From assembly GCA_017616895.1 (NCBI GenBank), contig JAFZXE010000024.1, positions 1 to 64,000 of the forward strand: a stretch of 64,000 nt of DNA, given 5' to 3'. Positions 7,011 to 16,000 of the stretch are shown piece by piece. Within the stretch, counting starts at the first letter, position 1, and each line of letters opens with the position of its first letter. The notes under the pieces were generated by a model. The model was not told where the DNA came from and did not search any database. It saw only the letters and a list, made by a program, of their open reading frames with translations. Origin of the DNA: Bacteroidales bacterium. GTDB lineage: Bacteria; Bacteroidota; Bacteroidia; Bacteroidales; P3. The position numbers were made by a program, and so were the translations under genes.

Positions 7011-8162
7011 ATGAGTAGTTGGCTTGTCTATATGACTAAAGAAGTAAAAAAAGAGATTCAAAAATATGTTGAGGAAGAAGTGATTCCTCAGTACCGCACA
7101 TTTGACAGGGCACATAATATCTCACATGTTCAGGCTGTCATAACTGAAAGCATGCGGCTCGCCGCAAATTACGATGTTGATATAAATATAGTGTATGTTA
7201 CTGCAGCCTTTCACGACCTGGGGCTTTGTGTGGGGCGTGAAGTGCATCACACCGAGTCGGCAAAAATAGTGCGCCGAGATGCTCGTTTGCCAGAATGGTT
7301 CCGCCCCATCGATATAGAGATGATTGCCGAGGCGGTGGAAGATCACAGGGCTTCCAATAAACACGAACCGCGTAGCATTTACGGACGCATAGTGGCCGAA
7401 GCCGACAGGCAGATAGTGCCTGACGACATTATCCGTCGTGCCGTGGAATATGGACTCGACAAACAGCCCGAGCTTGGGAAAGAAGAACAGTGGCGTCGCG
7501 TTTGTGAGCACATGCTGGAGAAATATGCTGATGGAGGTTATATGCGGCTCTATATACCGGAATCGGACAATGCGAAAGGTCTCGCCGAATTGCGTGAAAT
7601 CATCGCCGACAAAGACCGGCTGCGCAAGGTCTTCGAGCGGTTCTACGAGGAACTTTCCCTATGTGGCGTTAGAAAAGCCAACCCGTTAGATATGGACGAT
7701 ATACTCGATATGGTTGCAGACTCAAGAGACCAGATGCGGCGGAACGGAAATACCACTCAGTGGGTAAACGGCTATCCCTCGCGCGAAATCATCGAGAATG
7801 ACATCAGGAATGGTAACGGATACATTATATATATTAAATCCAATCTCACCGCCATCGGCTATTTTGCATTCATAGTTGGGATTGAGCCAACATACAATAT
7901 TATCGTCGGCGGACAATGGTCAGACCAGGATAAGCTGTATGGCACCATTCACAGGCTGGCTCGGCGAGCTGGACACAATGGAGTTGCAAGGAAATGTCTT
8001 GAGTTTTGCAAGGGACAGATAAACTTTCTACGGGCCGACACGCACAAGGATAATGCCATAGTGCAGCACATTCTGCTGCGAGAGGGGTTCGAATATAGGG
8101 GCATAATATATGTTTCCGACGGAACTGAACGATTGGCCTACCAGTGGAAAACGTCAGAATGA
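7011..8162 (+). CDS. HD-domain phosphohydrolase fused to GNAT acetyltransferase
   Basis: This 383-residue protein has two domains. Residues 1-200 are an HD-type metal phosphohydrolase: NISHV (H39), AAFHDLG (H68-D69), VHHTES (H79/H80) and later acidic residues in EDHRA and AEADRQ. Residues about 225-383 match the GNAT N-acetyltransferases common in Bacteroides-type genomes, with TTQWVNGYPSREIIENDI, YGTIHRLAR, RADTHKDNAIVQH and GFEYRGIIYV. Such acetyltransferases normally occur alone, so the fusion is notable. Substrates are unknown. An alternative start is the ATG at 7032. Confidence 0.8.
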   Translation: MSSWLVYMTKEVKKEIQKYVEEEVIPQYRTFDRAHNISHVQAVITESMRLAANYDVDINIVYVTAAFHDLGLCVGREVHHTESAKIVRRDARLPEWFRPIDIEMIAEAVEDHRASNKHEPRSIYGRIVAEADRQIVPDDIIRRAVEYGLDKQPELGKEEQWRRVCEHMLEKYADGGYMRLYIPESDNAKGLAELREIIADKDRLRKVFERFYEELSLCGVRKANPLDMDDILDMVADSRDQMRRNGNTTQWVNGYPSREIIENDIRNGNGYIIYIKSNLTAIGYFAFIVGIEPTYNIIVGGQWSDQDKLYGTIHRLARRAGHNGVARKCLEFCKGQINFLRADTHKDNAIVQHILLREGFEYRGIIYVSDGTERLAYQWKTSE

Positions 8163-8206
8163 CAAGAAATCCAGGAATCCACCCGTCGCCTTCAAATAGG
8201 CCACTG

Positions 8207-8371
8207 GTTTATACAGACTTAATACAGACTTGATACAGACCTGACACAGACCTAATAAACAACTTACCTTTATCTGCCGCATGTCAGTCGCAAGCTTGGC
8301 TCATGCCTGCCAAATACCTGCCGTAAGCCTACAATGGTCTTGAGTCCGACCTATCCCAATCTTAATGAAGA
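8207..8371. repeat. Degenerate 11-bp-phase tandem array
   Basis: Fifteen 11-bp units run without a phase break. The first five are close copies (GTTTATACAGA, CTTAATACAGA, CTTGATACAGA, CCTGACACAGA, CCTAATAAACA). Later units diverge but keep a CYT start in phase (CTTGGCTCATG, CCTGCCAAATA, CCTGCCGTAAG, CCTACAATGGT, CTTGAGTCCGA, CCTATCCCAAT, CTTAATGAAGA). It fills most of the 315-bp gap between the HD-GNAT gene and the tRNA promoter. No gene is present. Confidence 0.8.
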
Positions 8372-8426
8372 AAAACCACACAATACGCTCAGTGTCATCT
8401 ATCGAAATGACCAATTATATTTTTTT

Positions 8427-8457
8427 CTTGCAATATTAAAAAAAATATGTACTTTTG
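8427..8457 (+). promoter_or_regulatory. Promoter of the tRNA-Val pair
   Basis: CTTG (8427-8430), a 19-nt spacer and TACTTTTG (8450-8457) match the Bacteroidota promoter with one -33 mismatch. Transcription would start about 15 bases before the first tRNA. Confidence 0.8.
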
Positions 8458-8477
8458 CACCCGCTTTCGAGCGAAAT

Positions 8478-8552
8478 GATCTGTTAGCTCAGTTGGTTTA
8501 GAGCGCTTGCTTGACAGGCAAGAGGTCAACAGTTCAAATCTGTTACAGATCA
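8478..8552 (+). tRNA. tRNA-Val (GAC)
   Basis: The acceptor stem GATCTGT pairs with ACAGATC. The D arm carries TAGCTCAGTTGG and the T arm GTTCAAATC. The anticodon stem CTTGC/GCAAG encloses the loop TTGACAG, giving anticodon GAC. The 3' CCA is not encoded. Confidence 0.93.
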
Positions 8553-8566
8553 CACAAAACCGCGAA

Positions 8567-8641
8567 GGTCTGTTAGCTCAGTTGGTTTAGAGCGCTTCCT
8601 TCACACGGAAGAGGTCGACAGTTCGAATCTGCCACAGACCA
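8567..8641 (+). tRNA. tRNA-Val (CAC)
   Basis: The acceptor stem GGTCTGT pairs with ACAGACC. The anticodon stem CTTCC/GGAAG encloses the loop TTCACAC, giving anticodon CAC. It is nearly identical to the preceding tRNA outside the acceptor and anticodon arms, so it is a tandem duplicate that changed its anticodon. The 14-bp spacing implies co-transcription. Confidence 0.93.
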
Positions 8642-8648
8642 CATAGGA

Positions 8649-8676
8649 AGAGCCGCAACAATGCGGCTCTTTTTTT
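8649..8676 (+). terminator. Terminator of the tRNA-Val transcript
   Basis: AGAGCCGC (8649-8656) and GCGGCTCT (8663-8670) form an 8-bp stem with a 6-nt loop followed by seven T. It touches the stop codon of the convergent 8675 gene. Confidence 0.9.
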
Positions 8677-11311
8677 ATATTGTCTTCAGGGTTTCTATCC
8701 TTTCTTTTATCCATGGCTTCGTCATGTCGAAAATCTCTCCTATAGGTTGCGAGAGCTTTTCGACCAGCAGGTGAGTGTTCTCCTGATGCTCCAGTTTGTC
8801 GAGTTCGCCCGAAATCGACTTCCAGTCAAACCCCGCATAAAGCAGCGGCACAAAGTTATATAGGTCGAAGTTGCTGATGACCATATTGTCGATACCTTCG
8901 GTTTCAATGCGCGAATGTGCCCGAGCGAGCCTTATCTCGCCAACCTCCTCAAGCACATGCAGGTACTTTTCATACAGCACATATTCGTTTAGCAAAAATG
9001 CGACAACCTCGGCAGACAGCCCTCGCCACAGTTCTTGAGGCAGAGGCCGTGCCACGAATCGTCCAAGCATGAACGAACCTGCTCGAAGTCCTGAGAGTCC
9101 AGCCGGAGCGCATACGGCGTGGGCTCGTGTGAAGAAATCCGCTTTGCGGCTCGAAGATAGCAGGTCAAACACACGCGACTGGTCTTGATGCGACCCCATT
9201 TGGCTGCGTAGCACCTGTTCCACATAGTCGTCGGCATGCTGCAGATACCAGTTGTTTACCAGTTCGCGTGCAGTTTCCGGCTGGTTCTGCAGGTCGCAGC
9301 GTATCAGGCGCGCCAACTTGTCTATGTCGTTGATATGGTTTGTCTTCTCGCTTGTTACTATATCTTGATATGTGGCGTAGGCATCTTTCATTTGTGCAAA
9401 AAACACCTTTTCGTCCTCAGCAAGTTCCACCGCCTGTCCTTCGAGATATTTTGTGAACCTCGCAGGCTTGAATGCCGCAACACCCTTGTATATCGTCTGG
9501 CGTTTGCTGGAGAGTGTAACATATTCCAGCTCGTTGATTTCCACCCCGTGTTCGTTCACAATCTTATTGCCTTCCAGCGTAATGCCGTATGACTGCAGGT
9601 TCATGAATGCCGGGATTCCGTAACCGCGGCAGGCCGTCACCACGTGTATTGCCGCCGGCGACATGCTCAGTATCGCATCTACCTCGTTTAGCGTTATCGT
9701 GTCCTGCGGCACAAAGCGTTCTTGGCACAGACACACGTTCTCGCCCTTGGACTTCATCTGCCGTGCCTTGGCTATGCTGAAGCACAGCACCGCCGAAATT
9801 GCCGTGCGCGGCAGCACGTTGAGCCCTTTCCCGAAAAACTGCAGCTGCGACAGCGATGAGTCGTCTATCGAGGCCGACACTATCTGACGAAGGTGGTACG
9901 GCTTAATCGAATCCACCACGTCGCCCGCAGCTATAGCTCCGTCCCTGTACAGGTCTATGGCCGAAAGCAGTGCGGCACGTCCGGTCATCTCGCTGATGTT
10001 GAGTTGCAGTACTGCGAAGAGGCTGCGCTGACCGGGGTTGGTCTCTACCGCAAATTCTATTGTCACTGGACTTTTGTATCGGCTTTCGAGTTTTTTCAAC
10101 AGCGGGTCGAAGTGATACACCGCCGGAAACTCGTCTTTTATCTCGTTGCGGTCGCTATACGAAGAGTCTATCGATGTCACATCACCAGTCATTATCTCCT
10201 CTCCGAAAATGTTTCTGTAGCTCTCAATCTGCCTACCTTTGCCTGTGCGGCTGTGGCGGCTGTAAAGCACGCCTGGGTACGACTGCTCGTTGCCTATCGT
10301 CCACACCATCCTTTGCAGTATCAGTGACGGATACGCCTGCTTGCCTTGCATGAACGTGAGTATCATGTCTTGGTTCGATATGAAAAACCTCCTCACATAC
10401 TGAGCCACGCATAAAGCCTGGAACGAGGCGTCTGAAAGCATCCTTTCTCCCTCTTGCGAGGCTGCCACTATGGCCGTCTCCATGTCGGCTATGCGCTGTT
10501 CTTGCATCTCTGGCGATAGGGCTATGTCGTTGGTTGGGAACATACGGTCTATGCCCAAAACCTCCATCAGCGTGTGCAGGGTGCTCAGGTAAACCCTGTT
10601 GGCCATGGTTGCGGTGTGGCGATGACGCAGGGCGTTATATGCCGTATGCGTCACACCTATGTTCAGCAGTGTGGGCATCAGTCCTGGGATATACTGAGGC
10701 ATTGCGCACCGTATGGCGAACACAAGCGGGTTGTAGGCATCGCCAAGGCGGCTGCCTGTCATGATTTCCAGGTTTCGTATTGCCTTTTCCAGCGTCTCCT
10801 GAAAAAGATTCTCTTTCGGAAACAGAGCCGCCGTGAGTATGCAGAAGTCGGGCACTGGATAGCAGTCCCTCGTCAAATCTAGCAGCATGTGTCCCTTGTG
10901 GCTTATCTGCTGGTCGGTATATTCGCCTTTCGACAGCGTGGTTATCAAGTCCTCGCTGTCGTGCAGCGGATTCCGTTCCACATATTCTATACATTCGCGG
11001 CGGAAGTTGTCGCGCCGTCTTTCCAGTTCCTCTATCTGCTTACCCTTCGCCTCGTCCAGCAGCATCTTCAGGTACCTCTCTTTTTCATCGCCCTGCTGTT
11101 TGAGCAGATAGTAAATATCATACCATCTCGGAGGAAATTCGCGTGTCTCGCCCTCCTCGTCGGTATATATCACCGTTCCTGGTTTGTTTCCTGCCAGACG
11201 GTTCTCCGGCGACTCGTTGTCAAAATCAAACGGTTTCCGCCCATCCCTTGCGAAGAGGCTCGTCATATAGAAATTTGGGTAGCTTGCGCGAATAAGAAAT
11301 TTCATAATCAA
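8675..11311 (-). CDS. PPDK-like protein lacking the PEP-binding barrel
   Basis: This 878-residue protein follows pyruvate phosphate dikinase through its first two functional parts. Residues 138-160 (HKGHMLLDLTRDCYPVP...) match the PPDK ATP-grasp start (KGanLaemtrlGlPVPpGF), keeping K139. Residues 184-220 (TGSRLGDAYNPL...IRCAMPQYIPGLMPTLLNIGV) match the R92 region, keeping R201. GVLYSRHSRTG, TIEFAVE and LQLN match later ATP-domain motifs. AIHVVTACRGYGIPA (554-568) matches the swivelling phosphohistidine motif, with H556 exactly where SHAAVVARGxGIPA has its catalytic His. After about residue 610 the PEP/pyruvate TIM barrel is absent, replaced by about 265 mainly helical residues. Residues 1-125 are an extra domain. 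It may phosphorylate another acceptor or be regulatory. Confidence 0.75.
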   Translation of the reverse strand: MIMKFLIRASYPNFYMTSLFARDGRKPFDFDNESPENRLAGNKPGTVIYTDEEGETREFPPRWYDIYYLLKQQGDEKERYLKMLLDEAKGKQIEELERRRDNFRRECIEYVERNPLHDSEDLITTLSKGEYTDQQISHKGHMLLDLTRDCYPVPDFCILTAALFPKENLFQETLEKAIRNLEIMTGSRLGDAYNPLVFAIRCAMPQYIPGLMPTLLNIGVTHTAYNALRHRHTATMANRVYLSTLHTLMEVLGIDRMFPTNDIALSPEMQEQRIADMETAIVAASQEGERMLSDASFQALCVAQYVRRFFISNQDMILTFMQGKQAYPSLILQRMVWTIGNEQSYPGVLYSRHSRTGKGRQIESYRNIFGEEIMTGDVTSIDSSYSDRNEIKDEFPAVYHFDPLLKKLESRYKSPVTIEFAVETNPGQRSLFAVLQLNISEMTGRAALLSAIDLYRDGAIAAGDVVDSIKPYHLRQIVSASIDDSSLSQLQFFGKGLNVLPRTAISAVLCFSIAKARQMKSKGENVCLCQERFVPQDTITLNEVDAILSMSPAAIHVVTACRGYGIPAFMNLQSYGITLEGNKIVNEHGVEINELEYVTLSSKRQTIYKGVAAFKPARFTKYLEGQAVELAEDEKVFFAQMKDAYATYQDIVTSEKTNHINDIDKLARLIRCDLQNQPETARELVNNWYLQHADDYVEQVLRSQMGSHQDQSRVFDLLSSSRKADFFTRAHAVCAPAGLSGLRAGSFMLGRFVARPLPQELWRGLSAEVVAFLLNEYVLYEKYLHVLEEVGEIRLARAHSRIETEGIDNMVISNFDLYNFVPLLYAGFDWKSISGELDKLEHQENTHLLVEKLSQPIGEIFDMTKPWIKERIETLKTI

Positions 11312-11360
11312 ATCTGTTTTATATACCGACCGACAGGCTGCAGACCACCCTGTCTTTCTG

Positions 11361-12128
11361 TTATTGAGTCGTGTCGTGCTGTGTTGCCGTTCCGCTGTCC
11401 TGAAGCATCTCCGGCGGTATTACTCCCATAATCACCGTCGTTGCCTTCTGTGTGTCGGGTTCAGGCGTGCGGTCTCTGAAAATCACCATCGCAAAGAGTA
11501 TGTACAAGGCAAAGCCAATCAAAATCAACCCCACAATCTTGTTGAATATATTCATAAACCGTGCCGAGAGCAGCCTTTGCAGCTGCGACGACAACCAGCA
11601 TTTGAGTATATTGACCCCAAATTCTGCAAGCAGCACGCCTGTAAAGAAAACATATATGCGCGCTGTGGGCGCATTGTCAAACAGGGGACTGACCACTATC
11701 ACTACGGTCAGCCAGAAAAACCATGCCAGCGGATTGAGAAAGTTGAGTGCAAAGCCGTGCCCGAACAGGGTAGTCCAATGCGGGTTGTCCGCACTCTCGC
11801 ATTTTATTGCGCCGCCCTTCTGTTTGACCCGTTTCGACTTGCGGGTCATGGTGTATATGCCTATTGCTATCAACACGCTGCACCCTAATATTAGCATCCA
11901 CGGGCGCTTGAGTATGCCAGCAACGGTGTCTAGACCCACTATGTTTGCAAGCAGCCCCAGCATCAGCGCCACCCTGATGGCGTCGCTAAGTATGATGCCA
12001 TATACCATCGGCAGCGTCTTGCGGAATCCGTAATGCGCTCCCGTTTGCATCATTGAAAAAAACGATGCTCCATACCCGAACACAAACCCAAGTGCAACGC
12101 CGATTATAATGCCGTATAGAAGTGTCAC
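11361..12128 (-). CDS. LysE/RhtB family exporter
   Basis: This 255-residue membrane protein has about six hydrophobic segments. The family signature is near the N-terminus (IGVALGFVFGYGASFFSMMQTGAHYGFRK), with the conserved GHGFALNFLNPLAWFFW in the middle, as in Bacteroidota LysE-type transporters that export amino acids or related metabolites. A polar linker (about 95-118) separates the first three spans from the rest, and about 35 polar residues close the C-terminus. The substrate cannot be read from sequence. It precedes the PPDK-like gene by 49 bp on the same strand, so the two may form one transcript. Confidence 0.85.
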   Translation of the reverse strand: MTLLYGIIIGVALGFVFGYGASFFSMMQTGAHYGFRKTLPMVYGIILSDAIRVALMLGLLANIVGLDTVAGILKRPWMLILGCSVLIAIGIYTMTRKSKRVKQKGGAIKCESADNPHWTTLFGHGFALNFLNPLAWFFWLTVVIVVSPLFDNAPTARIYVFFTGVLLAEFGVNILKCWLSSQLQRLLSARFMNIFNKIVGLILIGFALYILFAMVIFRDRTPEPDTQKATTVIMGVIPPEMLQDSGTATQHDTTQ

Positions 12129-12202
12129 TGCCGCTCAAATTATAATTATATAAAAACATAATATTTGAAAAATTATTTTACACAAGTTCCGTTTTTTATA
12201 CA

Positions 12203-12988
12203 ATGGAAGAAAAACTCGACGATAGCGTTGTTGAAGCCATGGGCATCACCAGGCCGGTCTATGAGGAGATGACCCTTATCCTTGGTCGTCTGCCGGTCAT
12301 AGACGACATCAGCACCCTGTTGGCTATGTGGGAGTCCAACGGACGCCAACAAAGTCTGCTGGCTTGGCTCAAAGGCATGCGTCATGTTTCTAATCCCCAA
12401 TCTTACATATACAGCGGTTCCGACAACTCTCACAAGGAAATCAGGGAGCCCCGTGTATCCGACTGTGCAGCCATTGCACGACAGATGGTCCGGCTCCCTC
12501 TTTCCTCCGATTCCTTCTCTGAAACAGGACTGCTGCTTTATATGGTGGGCAACGTCTCGTCGCTTTTTCTCGACTCCGACTATGCTCAGCGGTTCCTCCA
12601 CCTCACCTCCAACCCCATCGACCTTGCCGATTACGACGAGGAGCGCAGCTACATCTCTTTAATTCTCCATTCAATGCGCGATGCTCAACTTGTACGGAAT
12701 ATCGCCGAGGTGTCGCTGGGTGGATTGTTCGCCACCATTGTTTCAATGGGTGGTGGACAATATGGATTTGATATTCTTACCCCTCGCGAAGTACGTCTTG
12801 ATTCTTTCCTTTTTGGAGAAGAACCTGGAAGGTTTATTGTGTCGTTGTCTGAGGCTTACGACGATGAATTCTTATTGAAACTCGACGAGGCACGCCTCAA
12901 CTGTTGCTTCCTTGGTCGTGTCACCAAAGGTCGCGTCCTTGTCGATGGCATGGATTTTGGTCCCGTGCAAGATTATAGCGCCTCCTAA
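12203..12988 (+). CDS. AIR-synthase-related (PurM/PurL C-terminal-like) protein
   Basis: This 261-residue protein resembles the C-terminal domain of the PurM/PurL/HypE/SelD superfamily. EVSLGGLFATIVSM corresponds to HDvSdGGLavalaEM, FLFGEEPGRFIVSLSE to the LFgEspgRfvvevp segment, and FLGRVTKGRVLVDG to the terminal iGtVt..grv. The usual N-terminal ATP-binding half is absent, and the HD of the conserved motif is replaced by AE, so it is unlikely to be a working AIR or FGAM synthase. Residues 1-100 are helical and unassigned. It is a single gene, divergent from lysE, ending at a strong hairpin. Confidence 0.65.
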   Translation: MEEKLDDSVVEAMGITRPVYEEMTLILGRLPVIDDISTLLAMWESNGRQQSLLAWLKGMRHVSNPQSYIYSGSDNSHKEIREPRVSDCAAIARQMVRLPLSSDSFSETGLLLYMVGNVSSLFLDSDYAQRFLHLTSNPIDLADYDEERSYISLILHSMRDAQLVRNIAEVSLGGLFATIVSMGGGQYGFDILTPREVRLDSFLFGEEPGRFIVSLSEAYDDEFLLKLDEARLNCCFLGRVTKGRVLVDGMDFGPVQDYSAS

Positions 12989-13014
12989 AAACATACTTGT
13001 ACCTCATATAAAAT

Positions 13015-13044
13015 GAGAGCCGCCCGTTGGTTCGGGCGGCTCTC
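13015..13044. terminator. Terminator hairpin between convergent genes
   Basis: GAGAGCCGCCCG and CGGGCGGCTCTC form a perfect 12-bp stem with a 6-nt loop. The T-run is weak on both sides (ATTTTAT leftwards, GTTATT rightwards). It lies between the 12203 gene and the end of the subtilase gene and can serve both. Confidence 0.75.
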
Positions 13045-13080
13045 TCGTTATTACACGGCGCAGATTTGTAGTCGCGTCGG

Positions 13081-16000
13081 TTAATGCTTTACAGCAATCT
13101 TCTGTTTCACCACGGTTCCGTTCTGGGTCATTACGCTGATTACGTATATGCCCTCTGCAAACTTGGCCACATCTACCTGAGCCTTGTCTCCGACAAGGTT
13201 GGTCTGCTCGCTTATCATGCGGCCCGCCATGTCATACACACGCACCGCGCTGATTCCTTCGCAGTCGATATCGACCTTCGTGCTTGCGGGATTCGGGTAG
13301 AGCTTCATTGCTATGCCGTTGACGTCGTCAATACCGTCGCCACCACCCTGGCCGCTTTCAACCACTGTCAGGTACAGGTTCACCGTGCTGTCGCAGTGGT
13401 GAATAGTATAAAGACCAGTGTGTGAACGCTCAATTACGTCGCCTGGTTGTGCAGCACCAGTTTCGCTGCTGGGCACATAGAAGCCATAGTTGCTGTATGC
13501 TCTGCCTGCCGACACCGTATCGTAGATGTTGTTCACCTCCGAGTGGTTGATGGTCAGTGTCAGGGTTACAACTCTCGGGCATCCCCACTGGTTCGTGCCA
13601 GTGTATGTGTAGGTGCCGCTTGTAGTGTAGTGCTGTCCGTTGACGTCCCAATCAAAGCCGTCGCAGTTCTCCTGCTGGTCTGATTCGTTAGTACTCGGGT
13701 TCACAGTCAAGTGCAGCGTCACCGTCTCCTGGCAGCCAGCCGCATTGGTCTGGTTCAATGTGTATGTACCGCTCTGGGTGTATGTGTGACCATTCCAGTT
13801 GATTATGTCGCAATCGGCAAGAGTTTCCTCGATTGTGCTGCTGAGGTTGATGGTCAGGTGCAGAGTCAATATACTGTCGCCACCGTTTGCGTTGGGGATA
13901 ATAGCAGTGTAGTCGCCAGATGAGGTGTAGGTCTGGTGGCTGCGTCCCCATGTGAACGAATCGCATGCAACAGCTGAGGTATCACCAGTGCTTGACGGTG
14001 CGCTGCTTACGGTCACTGTTACTTGTGTCGAGCCAGAGCAGCCGTGTGCGTCGGTACCAGTTACGGTGTACATCGTGGTGTTGTTCAAAGTTGGAGTTAT
14101 GTATGGGTTCGAGGTCGAAACAGTCGCTCCGTTCGAGGTCCATACATAGCTCGTGGCTCCAGATGCGGTCAGCGTTGTTGACTGTCCAGTATAGATGCTG
14201 GTGTTTCCGCTCACGCTGATGGTCGGGTTCTGGTAGATGGTCAAAGCAAGCACATGTACGTTGTTGCCCTCGGCATACGTGTAGTAGCCGCTGGCTGTGT
14301 AGTTCTGACCATGCCACGTGTACGAGTTGCACTCGTTTACCCAGGTGGTGTCATACACCGTGCTGGGCGAGCTGACGATTACCGTCGTGCTGGCTGAACC
14401 CGTGCAGTAGTGTGCGTCGGTTCCAGTCACAGTGTAGTTCGTGTTCGAATAGAGGGCAGGCGTTGTGTATGGGTTGCTGGTCGAAACGGTGCTGTTGCCC
14501 GATGTCCACACGTAGCTCACCGCACCATTGGCAGTCAATGTTGTTGACTGTCCGCTGGTTATCGTCGTGTTGCCCGAAATGGTTATTGTCGGGTTCGGAT
14601 AGATGGTCAGGTGCAGCGTTATGGTGCTGTCGCCGCCCAGGTGGTTGCCACCGACAATGGTGTATGAGTAATCTCCGCTTGCGGTGTAGGTTGTGTTGTT
14701 GTTGAGTGTCCAGGTGTAGCTTCCACAAGCCGCATCGCTGAATTCGCTGTATGTGGTCGGAGCCGACTGAACAGTCACCGTCACCTCCGTGCTGCCCGTG
14801 CATTCACCTGTCGTGCCTTCAACCGTATAGACAGTTGTGTTGTTCAGTGCAGGAGTGGTGAACGGGTTCGAGGTCGAAACTGTATTGCCGTTTTGCTTCC
14901 ATATATAGGTGGTCGCACCCGAAGCGGTCAGTGTGGTGGTGCTGCCAGGCGTTATGGTTGTGTTTCCGCTTACGGTAACAGTGGGCGCACCGATGATGGT
15001 TAGGTGCAGCGTGTCAGTGCTTGCACAGTTGTTTGTGGTGTATTCGTAAGTGTAGTTGCCACTCTGGGTATAGTTGGTTCCATGCCACTGGTAGTTCGTG
15101 CACTCGCTTATTGTCTGCGAGTTGAATGTGCCGTGGTTGATGGTCAGGTTCAGCGTCACGATGCTGTCGCAACCGTTAACGGTGGTGAGCGTGTCACTAT
15201 AGACGCCGCTCTCGGTGTAGGTCGTGCTACCTAGTGTGTATGAGTTGCAAGCCGTCTCCGTTGTAGTGTTAACCACCGGCGGGCAGTTGATGGTAAATGC
15301 TACACACGATTGGTTGTTGGTCACATCCATATCCACCCATTCGTAGGTGTCATTTACATGAGATACGTTCATGCAGAGGTTCAGCACATCGTTGTGGCGA
15401 TAGCCCAGTGTCATCAGGTTTGCCCAAGAAAGAATACCGATATTGTCGGTCAAAGAACCACCTGCGAAGAAGTTCATCGGAGGATATGCGAAACTGCCAA
15501 GTTCGATAGTGTCAAGGAAAACCGATACCTTGGTGGAGTCTAGGTATGGAGCTTCTCCGAGATTCTTGAGTTGATAAACTGCAATGAGAGAATCGCCTGG
15601 GTTGAGTGTTGCAGTTGTTATTGGGTTGCGGTTGGTTTCGTTGTCAATCTGATAAATGGCCAAATCTATATTGCGTTCTCCGCCGTTGTAGCATATCGAC
15701 GGGAATGCTCCGATTGTGCCGTAGAACCTAATCCAGTCGGTGCCATCCAGTTGTATCATGCCGTTGTTGATGAATCCATCGTATGAGCGTGCGTAATACC
15801 AGAAGTTGGTGTAGAAGTAGAAGAACGAGCCGCTGCTTACAGAGCTGAAGTCGGCTCCGATATAGAAAGTGTCGGTTACCTCTATCGGACTGTCGAAATC
15901 CCAGCTATACACGCCTATATAGCCCGCCTCGTAGTCGAGGTTGCTCATGTTCACGGTCTTGCTGGCAAGCACTGACATATCCTTGTCCCACATCTTGAAG

